From: Undaria pinnatifida
Taxonomy: Eukaryota; Sar; Phaeophyceae; Laminariales; Alariaceae
Length of the DNA stretch: 64,000 nucleotides
Direction: 5' to 3'
Assembly (NCBI GenBank): GCA_012845835.1
Contig: JABAKD010000021.1
Span: forward strand, 10,708,699 to 10,772,698
This document shows, one piece after another, positions 46,977 to 56,715 of the stretch. Made by a program: the position numbers and the translations under genes. The notes below the pieces were generated by a model. It did not search any database, had not been told where the DNA came from, and saw nothing but the letters and a program-made list of their open reading frames with translations. Position 1 is the stretch's first letter, and each line of letters opens with the position of its first letter.

Positions 46977-47300
46977 CGACCCGACCCGACCCGACCCGAC
47001 CCGACCCGACCCGACCCGACCCGACCCGACCCGACCCGACCCGACCCGACCCGACCCGACCCGACCCGACCCGACCCGACCCGACCCGACCCGACCCGAC
47101 CCGACCCGACCCGACCCGACCCGACCCGACCCGACCCGACCCGACCCGACCCGACCCGACCCGACCCGACCCGACCCGACCCGACCCGACCCGACCCGAC
47201 CCGACCCGACCCGACCCGACCCGACCCGACCCGACCCGACCCGACCCGACCCGACCCGACCCGACCCGACCCGACCCGACCCGACCCGACCTGGCCCGAC
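46977..47300. repeat. (CCCGA)n pentanucleotide array, ~62 units
   Basis: Almost perfect CCCGA units for about 315 bases, bounded by ATCCGATCCGACCTGACC on the left and CTGGCCCGACCCGGCTCG on the right. It is the expanded core of the dispersed repeat seen at 11035, 16977 and 44800; the flank 46820-46975 carries the same GGGCTTTTCACGGGTCGGG start. The Gly-Arg-Val-Gly-Ser frame across it is an artefact. Confidence 0.96.
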
Positions 47301-47375
47301 CCGGCTCGACCCGCGAGATTAAAAAAAAAATCCTGGCCTGACCCGCGGGTGGCGCCATTATGATCCGTGAAAGCA

Positions 47376-48520
47376 CTTGGTTAGAAGGATCTACATTTTT
47401 AGACTACTCGAGGCACGTGACATAAATATTTGGCTTGACAGGTACAGCACAGGACACCTGGCAAGAAACAGGGTAATACAAAATCTGGCCTGAGGTTCAT
47501 CCTAAAGAAGGAGAACTCCGTCTGCCGTTGCACTGAAGTTAGTGCAGAGTCCACCCTTTCTCGAATGAGAAACCAAACCTGAGCCAGCGTTCTTTTTTCT
47601 TGTTTTTGATAGGTTTCGAGTACTAGTTCCGCCTAACGAACACCCGTACTGCAGTTCCACCTATCGAAAATCCCTGCGTACCAGAAATCCACAGTCAAGC
47701 AGACTCCAACCCCTGTGGAGCAGTTAATCCACGGCCAAGCAGGTTTCAACAATCTTTTTCGGCCAGCCAAGCCGGAACGTGGGCCCAGATAATCTCGCCT
47801 TGTTGACGGGGGGGAAGTCGGTAGGTTTGGACGGGTGTGTCCAGATGTGGTGGGCGGCATCTGCAGGAAGGACCAAGACAGGGAGGGGGGGAAGATTATG
47901 CACACTTGACGCCTGAAGCAACCCACTAATCAACCAGGTGCTTTGTGTATACGAAAAACTATTCGTATTGTGTCTCACCTGCGACAACGACAGAACGCGG
48001 TAATTGGCACCTGAAGTCCGAGAAAGGGAGGTGATACGCATATTTTACATAATATATGAACATACATGTGCCCTCTTTTCCTAAAAGGAACATGGCTTCC
48101 CGAGTAATACACGGAAATTCGTTCCTGCATATTATTCCTTACCAGTTACCAGTGGTATATTTTAGCGGCGCCCAAGACCCAACGGCGAATTCCATTGAAA
48201 AAATGGGTGGATAAATCAACGCATCCGCTTTTTGGTTTTTTCTTCTTTCCATCACATATATTATCTTCGCATTACTCTCGCGCTCCCTCCAAGTAGTAGC
48301 TCAGATGCGGGGTCACGTACCAGGCCCTTCTCTCCCCTCCCCACTACGGTATAATCACGGTTTCTTTTTAATCGCGAAAAAAAAACAGCGTTTTCTTCCC
48401 TCGTCAACTTGCGTCGAATTGTTGAATCATCACGTACAAAAAATTGATGAATAATACATGAATGCATGCATGAAGGCATGGATCCCTCGTTGGATTAACA
48501 CATTAATGCTCAATGAACCA
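47376..48520. other. Intergenic region, no gene recognised
   Basis: Minus-strand frames at 47633-48041 are Pro/Ser-rich without motif or splice support. GGTTTCAACAATCTTTTTCG and TCCACGGCCAAGCAGG/TCCACAGTCAAGCAGA suggest a short internal duplication at about 47685-47750. Nothing else seen. Confidence 0.45.
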
Positions 48521-48524
48521 ACTG

Positions 48525-49262
48525 AGCGAATGAATGAATGAATGAATGAATGGCCATGAATGAATGAATGAATGGCCATGAATGAATGAATGAATGAATG
48601 AATGAATGAATGAATGAATGAATGAATGAATGGCCATGAATAAATAAATGAATGAACGAATGAATGAATGAATGAATGAATGAATGAATGAATGAATGAA
48701 TGAAGGATTGAATGAATGAATGAATGAATGAATTAAGGAATGAAGGAATGAATGAATGAATGAATGAATAAATGAATGAATGAATGAATGAATGAATGAA
48801 TGAATGAATAAATTAATGAATGAATGAATGAATGAATTAATTAATTAATTAATTAATTAATTAATTAGTTAATTAATTGATTAATTAATTAATGAATGAA
48901 TTAATGAATGCATGAATGAATGAATTAATGAATGAATGCATGAATGAATGAATGAATGAATGAATGAATGAAATAATGAATGAAGGAATGAATGAATGAA
49001 TGAATGAATGAATGAATGAATAAATGAATAAATGAAGGAATAAAGGGTTGAATGAATGAATGAATGAATGAATAAATGAATGCATGAATGAATGAATGAA
49101 CGAACGAATGAATGAAGGATTGAACGAACGAATGAATGGCCATGAATGAATGAATGAATGAATGAATGGCCATGAATGAATGAATGAATGAATGAATGGC
49201 CATGAATGAATGAATGCATTCATTAACGAATGAATGAATAAATGAATGAATGGATGAATAAA
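48525..49262. repeat. (GAAT)n tetranucleotide array, ~740 bp
   Basis: GAAT/TGAA units with interspersed GGCCATGAATGAATG blocks at both ends and an AATT-rich core at 48833-48890. Frames of alternating His-Ser-Phe-Ile on the minus strand come from the array. Confidence 0.97.
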
Positions 49263-49333
49263 CTACTGCTATTATTAAATAATGCTACCATATATATCTC
49301 CTCTGTATCATCAGGTGTGTGAAGAGAGTGGTT

Positions 49334-49588
49334 CTACGGTAGCCCCCCCAATTTTTCTTTAACAAAATCGCGAGTTTCAAGACCAGCTCCCGGCCGTTTC
49401 TCCTGAGATACTACGGTGTTCCTCGACACCCCGACGTCGTCGATCGTGAGACCTTTATACACAAGAAAATATATGGACACTTTTTTCTCAAGGGTATCCT
49501 TCCTTGTGTCGAGCAGCCATGAAACGTCCATTCGATCGTTAAAGAAAATGGCTGGTTTTGGGGGGGAGGCTATCGTAGAATCAGTCAA
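49334..49588 (-). pseudogene. Open copy of a dispersed unknown coding sequence
   Basis: An 84-codon frame with MDVSWLLDTRKDTLEKKV, YKGLTIDDVGVSRNTVVSQE and GLETRDFVKEKLGG, ending in TAG. The composition is protein-like and there is a possible acceptor (CTACGATAG) within its start. A decayed copy on the opposite strand lies at 42592-42850, so this is probably part of a repeat family rather than a single host gene. I recognise no domain. It could be an exon of a transposon protein or of a retrocopied gene. Confidence 0.45.
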
Positions 49589-49821
49589 GAACTTTCATTT
49601 GCCATTTCAAAGAAAGCGGTTGCGTTGACATACGCTCCCTGGTGTGGTGTAGGGGAAAGGAACACCACTCAGCGATCATCCACTACACACTAGGGCATGT
49701 TTTCGTGAGCACCACTAACACGAGCATCAGACGTGGATGCGGCATCCACAGGACCACAACATCTTCGACGACATGGAAAATACAGGGCGTATAATCGTAC
49801 ATTAGCTAAAAATAATGTGAA

Positions 49822-50518
49822 AATGAAGTACAGGCAGATATGTTAAAATTGGTAGACCACACTACCAACCTATTACGCAAGGTATTTCGTGCCTATACCT
49901 GGCGTCTGCATGATCGCCTGACAACCTCTGCCAAACGAAGGGGCATATATATGCCTAACGAAGTAACGTCATTGAGCGCGGGCACATCAAGCGTTCCTTT
50001 CGAAACACTGACGATCTGCCCTTGTTTCCCTCGTGTTCAATAGTGGTGGTGACATTGCATGACCACATCACCTGGCTTGTTGTATTTGTAATATGTATCT
50101 CTGTCTTAGAATTGGCGACCTCAGAGCCCCAAATCGGCACGGTAAGAATCATGGGGGTATAGTCGTACATTTAATAATTAGCTAATAAAAATGTGAAAAA
50201 GAAGTACAGACAGATATGTTAAAATTGCGGTAGACCACACTACCAACCTATTACGTAGGGTATTTCGTACCTTCCGTCTGCATTATCGCCTCCTAACCTC
50301 TTCCAAACGAAGTAGCATATATATATGTCTAACGAAGTAACGTAATCGAGCGCGGGTCTTTCAAAACACTGATGACGATTTGCACTTCTCCCCCTCGTGC
50401 TCAATCAATGGTGGTGACATTGCATTGCCACATCACCTCGCTTGTTGTACTTTGCAATATGTATCTCTGTCTAAGAATTGGCGACCTCAGAGCCCCACAT
50501 CGGCACGGTAAAATCTAA
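49822..50518. repeat. Tandem duplication, 376-bp period
   Basis: GAAGTACAG(G/A)CAGATATGTT starts at 49825 and 50201. The copies continue through ACCACACTACCAACCTATTACG, the CATATATATG segment and GGCGACCTCAGAGCCCCA, with moderate divergence. No coding sequence. Confidence 0.9.
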
Positions 50519-50639
50519 AAAATCATGGTAGCTACATGGTTGCACCTGTCGATTGAAATTGTCTATCTTGCCATCCATGTAAAATAACACACTACGAAGC
50601 TATAACACATTGGATACCACACCTAAAAAAGGTTTTGTA

Positions 50640-51690
50640 CCTAAAATCAAATCAGCTATAAAAATAAACAATACCAGGCAGGTGATATCACCTCATTTCC
50701 TATCCAACCAGCCAAGCGGTAGCTCCAATTCATCTATCCCCCCACCCCCCCCCCTCCCCCCCCGCCCCCTCCTTCCCCACCACTCGCATCATCGCCTAGA
50801 CCTTGCACGTATAGTTAAGTTCCTCCCAGGTATACATTCATGCGACTTAAAGGGCTTTAATCCCCCCCCGCCCCTCCCCCCCTGGTTTTGTTCTCTCCCG
50901 CCGCCCCACCTAAAATCAAAACCTGCTAGATCTGAGAGTAATAAGCAACACCTCATTACCTTTTAGCCATCCATGCCGCAGATCCAACTTATACCCCCCC
51001 CCACCCGCCAACGCCCCCTCCTTCCCCACCACCCGCACCATCGCCTAGACTCAGCACCACGCGTATAGCAAGCTCCTCACTGATATACATATATGCGACC
51101 TAAAGCTGCTGGAATGCCCCCTTTCGAACACTCCGCCCTCTCCTCACTGGATGTTCGACGACAGGATATACCTAATTAACTGATGCATTCCTTCCACAAC
51201 CGTCAGATATGTCTCCTTAAAGCATTTATAGTTTCTGCGCACAGGTTGAGTTGTCCCGCTCGCCCCCCCCCTCCCCCCCCCCCTCCCCCCCCCCCTCCCC
51301 CCCCCCGCTCCCTCTTGTTCAAACTCTCCACCTAAAATCAATCTGCCAGAGTAATAAACAATACCAAGAAGTTGACATCACCTCATTACCGTTCTAGCCA
51401 TCCATGCCGTACGTAGCTCCAATTCATGCCCCTCCCCCCCGCTCCCCCCTCCGCCTCCCCCCCCCCCCCCCCCCGTAAACGCCCCCTCCTTCCCCACCAC
51501 CCGCACCATCGCCTAGACCTAGCGCCACGCGTATAGCAAGCTTCTAACTGATATACATCTATGCGACCTAAAGCTGTTGTGAATCCCTCCAATCCCCCCC
51601 CCAAACCCCTTCGAACACTCCACCTTCTCCTCACTGGTTGTACGACTTACAGGATATACATGATAAACTGATGCATTCCTTCCACAACCG
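50640..51690. repeat. Three diverged tandem copies of a C-rich unit
   Basis: Each copy carries CACCTAAAATCAA(A/T), AACA(A/C)TACC/CACC with CACCTCATT(A/T)CC, long C runs with CTCCTTCCCCACCAC, and GATATACAT(A/C)TATGCGAC(C/T)T, at about 50640-50900, 50905-51200 and 51330-51690. A weaker copy is at 52850-53110. Poly-C runs reach more than ten bases and may be unreliable in length. Confidence 0.8.
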
Positions 51691-53466
51691 GTTACCGTCT
51701 GTTATGGAAATGTTAGCACATAGCCAGTATGAGTCAATGTTCAGTAGCACTGCACTTGTACGTCGTAGATCATCGTAGATCTGTTATGTGTCGGTTGGTA
51801 TGTAACGTGCGCATAAATATGCGGAGGAATTACTTCTGTAGGATTCTCTGTTGCCTTGACGAGTAGCTCACTCTCTTGGGTGGATCCTTCCGAATTGTCT
51901 AGCATCGTAGCCATTCTGGTCATCTCCAGTACCCAGCCAACTTCTGGACTCCTGCATAGTCTGCGGTTTATCTGTGTGTGTGTTGGCCACATAAGCGCCA
52001 GTGTTTATAACATCTTTTCATCTTCTCAACACTGAAGCACTCGAGTCTTCCAGGCTATCCACTGCACAGTGCCACCAATCCGACTAGCGTCGGGGACACA
52101 GCCTCTCTGCCACCGTGCTGGGGTATACCACAATATCCATAATACCGTCAGATTTGTTCCCTTAAAGGAATGATAGTTTCCGCGCGCACAGATTGAGTTA
52201 CCCCGCTGTTCGCATCCTTGCGCTCAGTGGCCGCGCCCTTCGTGTTTTCGTATGCCAATTGCTACTGATATACCGTAGGTACATACCCTTTCTCGAGCTC
52301 TCACGGTTGTGAGCTCCATCATAGGGTTGTTGATCTTGTAATGAGGCATTTAAGCCTTATAATCACGAGGTGTGGGGGAATCTATAGACTCATGTTCGTT
52401 TGGTTCGAATAGTCGCATCTTCGATCCCCTTTCCAATTCTGGATGTTTTATTGACATCCTTTGATTGCCAGGTGATTTGCACCTACGACTATTCAGGGTG
52501 GCCTAATGTAATGGAGTGCCCTCCGTAGAAGGATAGTTTATAGATTCGACGTGAAACCATGTCATGGTTGAGGTTAAACCACGTGACATTATATGTCACA
52601 TTCATGTCAAGGCCATCATGGATGGGCGATAATGTAGGTGACGATGATGGGACAAGCAGGACGCCCCACATCTCACTACCCGTTCTACCCTGCGTTTCCC
52701 TGCGTTCCCCCGCGCTACCATGCCTAGGCCTGTGTTGTCTGTCTTTTAGAGTTTAATGTAGAGGAAATAATGTATAAGCTTTTAAGTCTATCCAGCGAGC
52801 CATGAGGAGAGACCAATGAAGACACTGGAGCCCATGAGGAGCACGCTTCCCAACACCGACCAACCACGCATTCCCCACTCGGAGTACCACTACACCGCCC
52901 GCCCCCCCCCCCGACCCCCCCGCTCCCTCTCGTTCAAACCCAGGCCCCCACACCCTTAAAAACTTCGCCCTCCCCTCACCGGCTATACTTGTACGACTTA
53001 CAGGATACACTTGGTAACTGGATGATCATGCATTTCCTTCCACAACTGTCGGATTTTGTCCCTCTCAAAAGCGGGCTTTATAGTTTCGGCGCACACAGAC
53101 TGATTAACATCACCCTGTTGACCCTGGTACAAGCTACACTGTAGTTCGAAGGGGAGTCGCCGATCTATGACCTTAATGATGACACACACCCAGTAATACG
53201 CGCGATCGGAGTATCACACACTCACTCTGTGACAGCTTGCAAATACGAGTTTCGACAAAATCTTCGATCTCACAGCTTGCTGGTGCTGGAGGGTATTTTT
53301 ATTTTTACAATATACTACTACTAGACTAGAAACTACTACTACTACTAGTGGTCCCAGTTATACATGTTGTTGTTGTTGCTGCTGTTGTTGCTGACTGATG
53401 ATGTTCTCACATCAAGTATTATTTTCCAAAAATCTAGAGTCCGTGGTCACACAAAAATGCTGAAGG
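51691..53466. other. Intergenic region, no gene recognised
   Basis: No open frame has a motif or splice support. It includes a further C-rich repeat copy, a small GTTATGATTG palindromic area near 52330-52380, and a (TAC)n/(TTG)n stretch at 53325-53395. Confidence 0.45.
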
Positions 53467-53770
53467 AGTATTTGACCATCCACGTACACAGGTAGGTGGT
53501 AGGTCCATGGCTGGGTCACTCACGGAGACAGAAGTCACGCAATCCGGAGCGCCATCGGGCTGAGAAGAGAAGCAGAGTAGAGTTTCGAAGTGCGGCTGAG
53601 GGGCTTTTCCTCCCCAGCCACATGGTGACCCCAATCTCGAGACCACATACAATTGTATTATTAGTTCTCGGGGAACCAACCTGGTTCCGCCGCACCTCCT
53701 CAGATGCGTTACGGTTTCACAAACCACAAATAATACCCCAATCAGGCTTTGACACAAGCACAAACCAACA
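53467..53770 (-). repeat. Dispersed repeat with conserved minus-strand frame, copy 1
   Basis: Aligns with 56093-56400 in the same orientation over about 300 bases (shared GGTCCATGGCTGGGTCACTC and TTAGTTCTCGGGGAACCAAC). On the minus strand both copies keep the peptide SSQPDGAPDCVTS and VSDPAMDLPP, which suggests protein-level conservation before duplication. Flanking sequences differ after CACAAACCAAC. Confidence 0.8.
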
Positions 53771-55177
53771 TCCCCCCTGCTTGTAACACAGTCATGATGA
53801 CGCCCATTCAAACCGCCAAGCAAAATTGTATACTCAAAACCAACCAATATTGTTCCCCAAAAGTTAATATACTCCAAGTCCTCCATCAACCGAATTTTCA
53901 ATACCGAAATCAAGATAAAAATATCAAATTTCATCGTTCAATACTCAAAAAAAATCTATGTTGTTCCCCCAAAATAATATACTCCCAAGCCATCAACCGA
54001 ATTTTTATACCGAAATCAAGATAAAAATCTCAAATTTCATCGTTCAATGCTCGAAAACAATCAATATTGTTCCCCCAAATTAATATGCTTCCAAACCTTC
54101 GATCAAGCAAAATTCTGGTGGAAATATAGATACATACTCCCGTTTTCAACATGCCCCAGGAAAAATCAAAAATATTAATAGTATAACTATAAGTATCAAC
54201 ACAGACCCTAGTTCGATACTGATAGCATGCCATCCAGCACATAGTGAATCCTGCATCACATAGTGAATCCTACATCCCTCCTGCTCGTGAAAACTATCAC
54301 GACAATGTTCATCACATCCTAGATTAATGCAAACTCAAAAGGAGAATCCTCGAACTCAAACAAAGTGGAAGGGCATCGCTTTCAACTGTTGTTATATCAT
54401 GATCCAACAAATGAAATCAGCTAAGATATACCTCCTCCACTCCGGAGTCAAGCCACATTTTGTCCAAACAGTTTCGCTCTGGTTTTGTCCATACATACCA
54501 AGCTCTCAACATGCGTTGGAATTACAGGACACCCTGATTATTAGGACATGTGCTTCAACTAACTCTGGAAGCCAGCATTCATCATACATACCTACCTACC
54601 TACTCTATACCTCGGTTCAAGACAAATATGTCCTTTCTCAAATTGAATTTCTCTTCAAGCATCCTATCAGCAATGCACGTCAATCAATAAATATCAACTT
54701 CATATACCAGGTACTGCATTCTTGCATCCCAACTTCGAAAATACGTAACGCCACCATTGTAAGAGTGCCCGATTTAAGAGCATAACAGTATTATGCTTAC
54801 TAGCTACTGGGCGTGAACACACAGCAATGCCTCATAGTACCAACTTTAATACCAAACCAAGAACCGAACCAAACCCCGAATTTGCAAGACCAAAAAATAT
54901 GAAAGCAATACGTGCCTTTTCGAGCACGTGCTCTTCCGCCAGACGATGATCTTCTCTTTCTCACGTGGACGCTCTCGCAGCGGACAGCGCCTTCTCCGCC
55001 GTCCATGCTCCTCCCCAGGCCCCGCGAAGAAGCCGTACCCCAATCCACCACCAAGCCTCCTTGTACTCTCCTGTTCTCCACCCTCCTGCGCCACCGTCTG
55101 AAATGTCCGCGCACGTTGCGCGTCGCCGGCCCGACGGTGCATACTGTCAATGACGGCCTGACACGAGAACGTCAGAT
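53771..55177. other. AT-rich spacer, no gene recognised
   Basis: Contains three loose repeats of CAATATTGTTCCCC(C/A)AAA and ATCAAGATAAAAAT(A/C)TCAAATTTCATCG (53840-54090), a short CACATAGTGAATCCT doublet at 54238, and a fragment of the MITE terminus at about 54765-54781. A plus-strand frame of 152 codons at 54327-54785 has no motif. Confidence 0.5.
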
Positions 55178-55450
55178 GTGTACCCGATAAAGCTCCCCTC
55201 GGCGGCGACGATATCGGCTGTTCCTCACCAGTATCATCGTCTCCGTCAAGCCAGGCCGCCGGCTGTGATTCCTGCTGCTGCGTTATTACCACCAGCAGCT
55301 CAGCTACAACCATGTTGCTCCACCATTATTGCTCGTCGTCTTCGTCAAGCCAGGCCGCCGGCTGTGATCCCTGCTGCTGCTTTTCTACCACCCTCAGCTC
55401 AACTACCACCATGTTGTTCCACCATTGCTCGTCGTCTCCCACCTTTTCCC
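55178..55450. repeat. Tandem duplication with GTCAAGCCAGGCCGCCGGCTG
   Basis: Two copies of about 105 bases: CGTCAAGCCAGGCCGCCGGC at 55243 and 55346, each followed by TGCTGCTG, CAGCTCA(G/A)CTAC and CCATGTTG(C/T)TCCACC. It lies just downstream of the minus-strand unknown coding sequence. Confidence 0.85.
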
Positions 55451-55518
55451 AAAAACAAACTCACTCTTCCTCCTCCTCTTCCCCCTCAAAATTAAATCGC
55501 CCTTCTCGCTCCGTGCGG

Positions 55519-56311
55519 TCAGAAGTCCATGTCAACGGGCACGAATACGTCCTCTCTCTGCTGTTCAGGCTCGTGCTCCAACGACCTTGCGGCGTTCTCG
55601 CCCGATAACTTCTGCATCAAATGGGTCTGGCTAGATGGTGGGGCATGGCTCTCTTTCGCCTGCGCTCCTTTCCGTTCTGCTCGTGTCTGTGTTTGTGCTC
55701 GGCTTGCCTCGGCGGCGTCTCGCTGGTCTTTCAACTCACATACTATTTCGTATGCTCGCCTTTGTATTGCGACTCCGTATTGTTGTATCGCTTCCGTTTT
55801 TTCAGCAGAGCAGGCCAGCTGGGTTTGATATCACGGGGGACCATAGTAAATAGGACCTACGGTACACACAAAAAACAATATATTTCTTTATTTTGACTAA
55901 CAATATTTGGTCCTATTTACTATGGTCCCCCGTAATAGTCCCAGGTTGAGAAATTCCACTCCGGGGGCATCTCCGCTATGGCCTGCCGCAGAGCATCCGA
56001 GTAATCCATGTAGCCCTCTGAAAATGTGAATGACGTCTCCATCCTTGCGCTCACCCTGTGCACAAGATATCTGGATCGATCCTAAAATACTGGTGTATTT
56101 GACCATTCACGTACACGGGTGGTAGGTCCATGGCTGGGTCACTCACGGAGGCAGAAGTCACGCAATCCGGAGCGCCATCGGGCTGGGAAGATAGAAGTAG
56201 GGTAGAGTTTCGAATTGCGGTTGAGGGTCTTTTCCTCCCCAGCCACGTGGTGACCCCAATCATGAGATTGGAGACCACATACAACTTTATTATTAGTTCT
56301 CGGGGAACCAA
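55519..56311 (-). pseudogene. Multicopy unknown coding sequence, interrupted by an inverted repeat
   Basis: Read downward on the minus strand: 56311-56051 ends with VSDPAMDLPPVYVNGQIHQY; the next frame, to 55935, gives GYMDYSDALRQAIAEMPPEW then NFSTWDYYG; after the hairpin, 55826-55519 gives CSAEKTEAIQQYGVAIQRRA, a Lys/Glu/Ala/Gln-rich probable coiled coil, and a TAA stop after DVFVPVDMDF. A frame change near 56070 and the hairpin (with a TAG in it) break the frame. Its first part is duplicated at 53467-53770. I recognise no domain. It may be a transposon-encoded protein or a host gene disrupted by insertion. Confidence 0.5.
55833..55933. mobile_element. 101-bp element with perfect 25-bp inverted repeats inside coding DNA
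   Basis: 55833-55857 and 55909-55933 are perfect inverted repeats (starting ACGGGGGACCATAG), separated by 51 AT-rich bases. Readable protein sequence lies on both sides on the minus strand, while the element itself brings a TAG and breaks the frame. It resembles a minimal MITE. No clear target duplication was found. Confidence 0.75.
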
Positions 56312-56400
56312 CCTGGTTCCGCCGCATCTCCTCAGATGCGTTACGGTTCACAAACCACAAATAATATCCCAATCAGGCTTTGACACAAGCACAAACCAAC
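56093..56400 (-). repeat. Dispersed repeat with conserved minus-strand frame, copy 2
   Basis: Partner of 53467-53770. The left boundary is near GTATTTGACCATTCACG and the right at CACAAACCAAC. This copy continues on the minus strand into the unknown coding sequence at 55519-56070, whereas copy 1 does not, so copy 2 is closer to the parental arrangement. Confidence 0.8.
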
Positions 56401-56449
56401 AAAGAGAGCGCCACAGCCCTAGGCTAGACCAGAGATATGCGAAGAAAAT

Positions 56450-56470
56450 AATAATACTACTAATAATAAT

Positions 56471-56536
<66 letters not shown>

Positions 56537-56554
56537 AATAATAATAATAATAAT
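56450..56554. repeat. AAT/AAC trinucleotide repeat
   Basis: (AAT)n then (AAC)n then (AAT)n, about 100 bases, upstream of the retroelement. The poly-Thr and poly-Val frames across it are artefacts. Confidence 0.95.
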
Positions 56555-56715
56555 ACGCGACACCGGGTTCTCGGGACTCAAGTCACAGGTATCAAGAAGC
56601 TCGATGCGCTATAAGTATTTCCTTCCGGAGGGGGGGGACTGGAGAGCCTACGCCTACGCGCAGTCAGCAGGGGTGCCACGCGACCTTCACAGGCGGCGGC
56701 AATCAGAGTGAGGCC

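Noticed and set aside
46861-47376. 171-codon Gly-Arg-Val-Gly-Ser frame on the minus strand
   Set aside because: It is a translation of the (CCCGA)n array; all frames of such an array are open.
48881-49223. His-Ser-Phe-Ile repeat proteins on the minus strand
   Set aside because: Translation of (GAAT)n in several frames.
54327-54785. 152-codon plus-strand frame
   Set aside because: AT-rich, no motif, no splice or start context, and its end overlaps a MITE terminus fragment.
53467-56400. The two ~300-bp direct repeats as LTRs of one element
   Set aside because: They lack TG...CA ends and a target duplication, copy 2 continues into a coding sequence absent next to copy 1, and no pol lies between.
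56130-56711. 193-codon plus-strand frame upstream of the retroelement ORF
   Set aside because: Antisense to the conserved minus-strand repeat, then an AAC/AAT microsatellite; not a credible protein.
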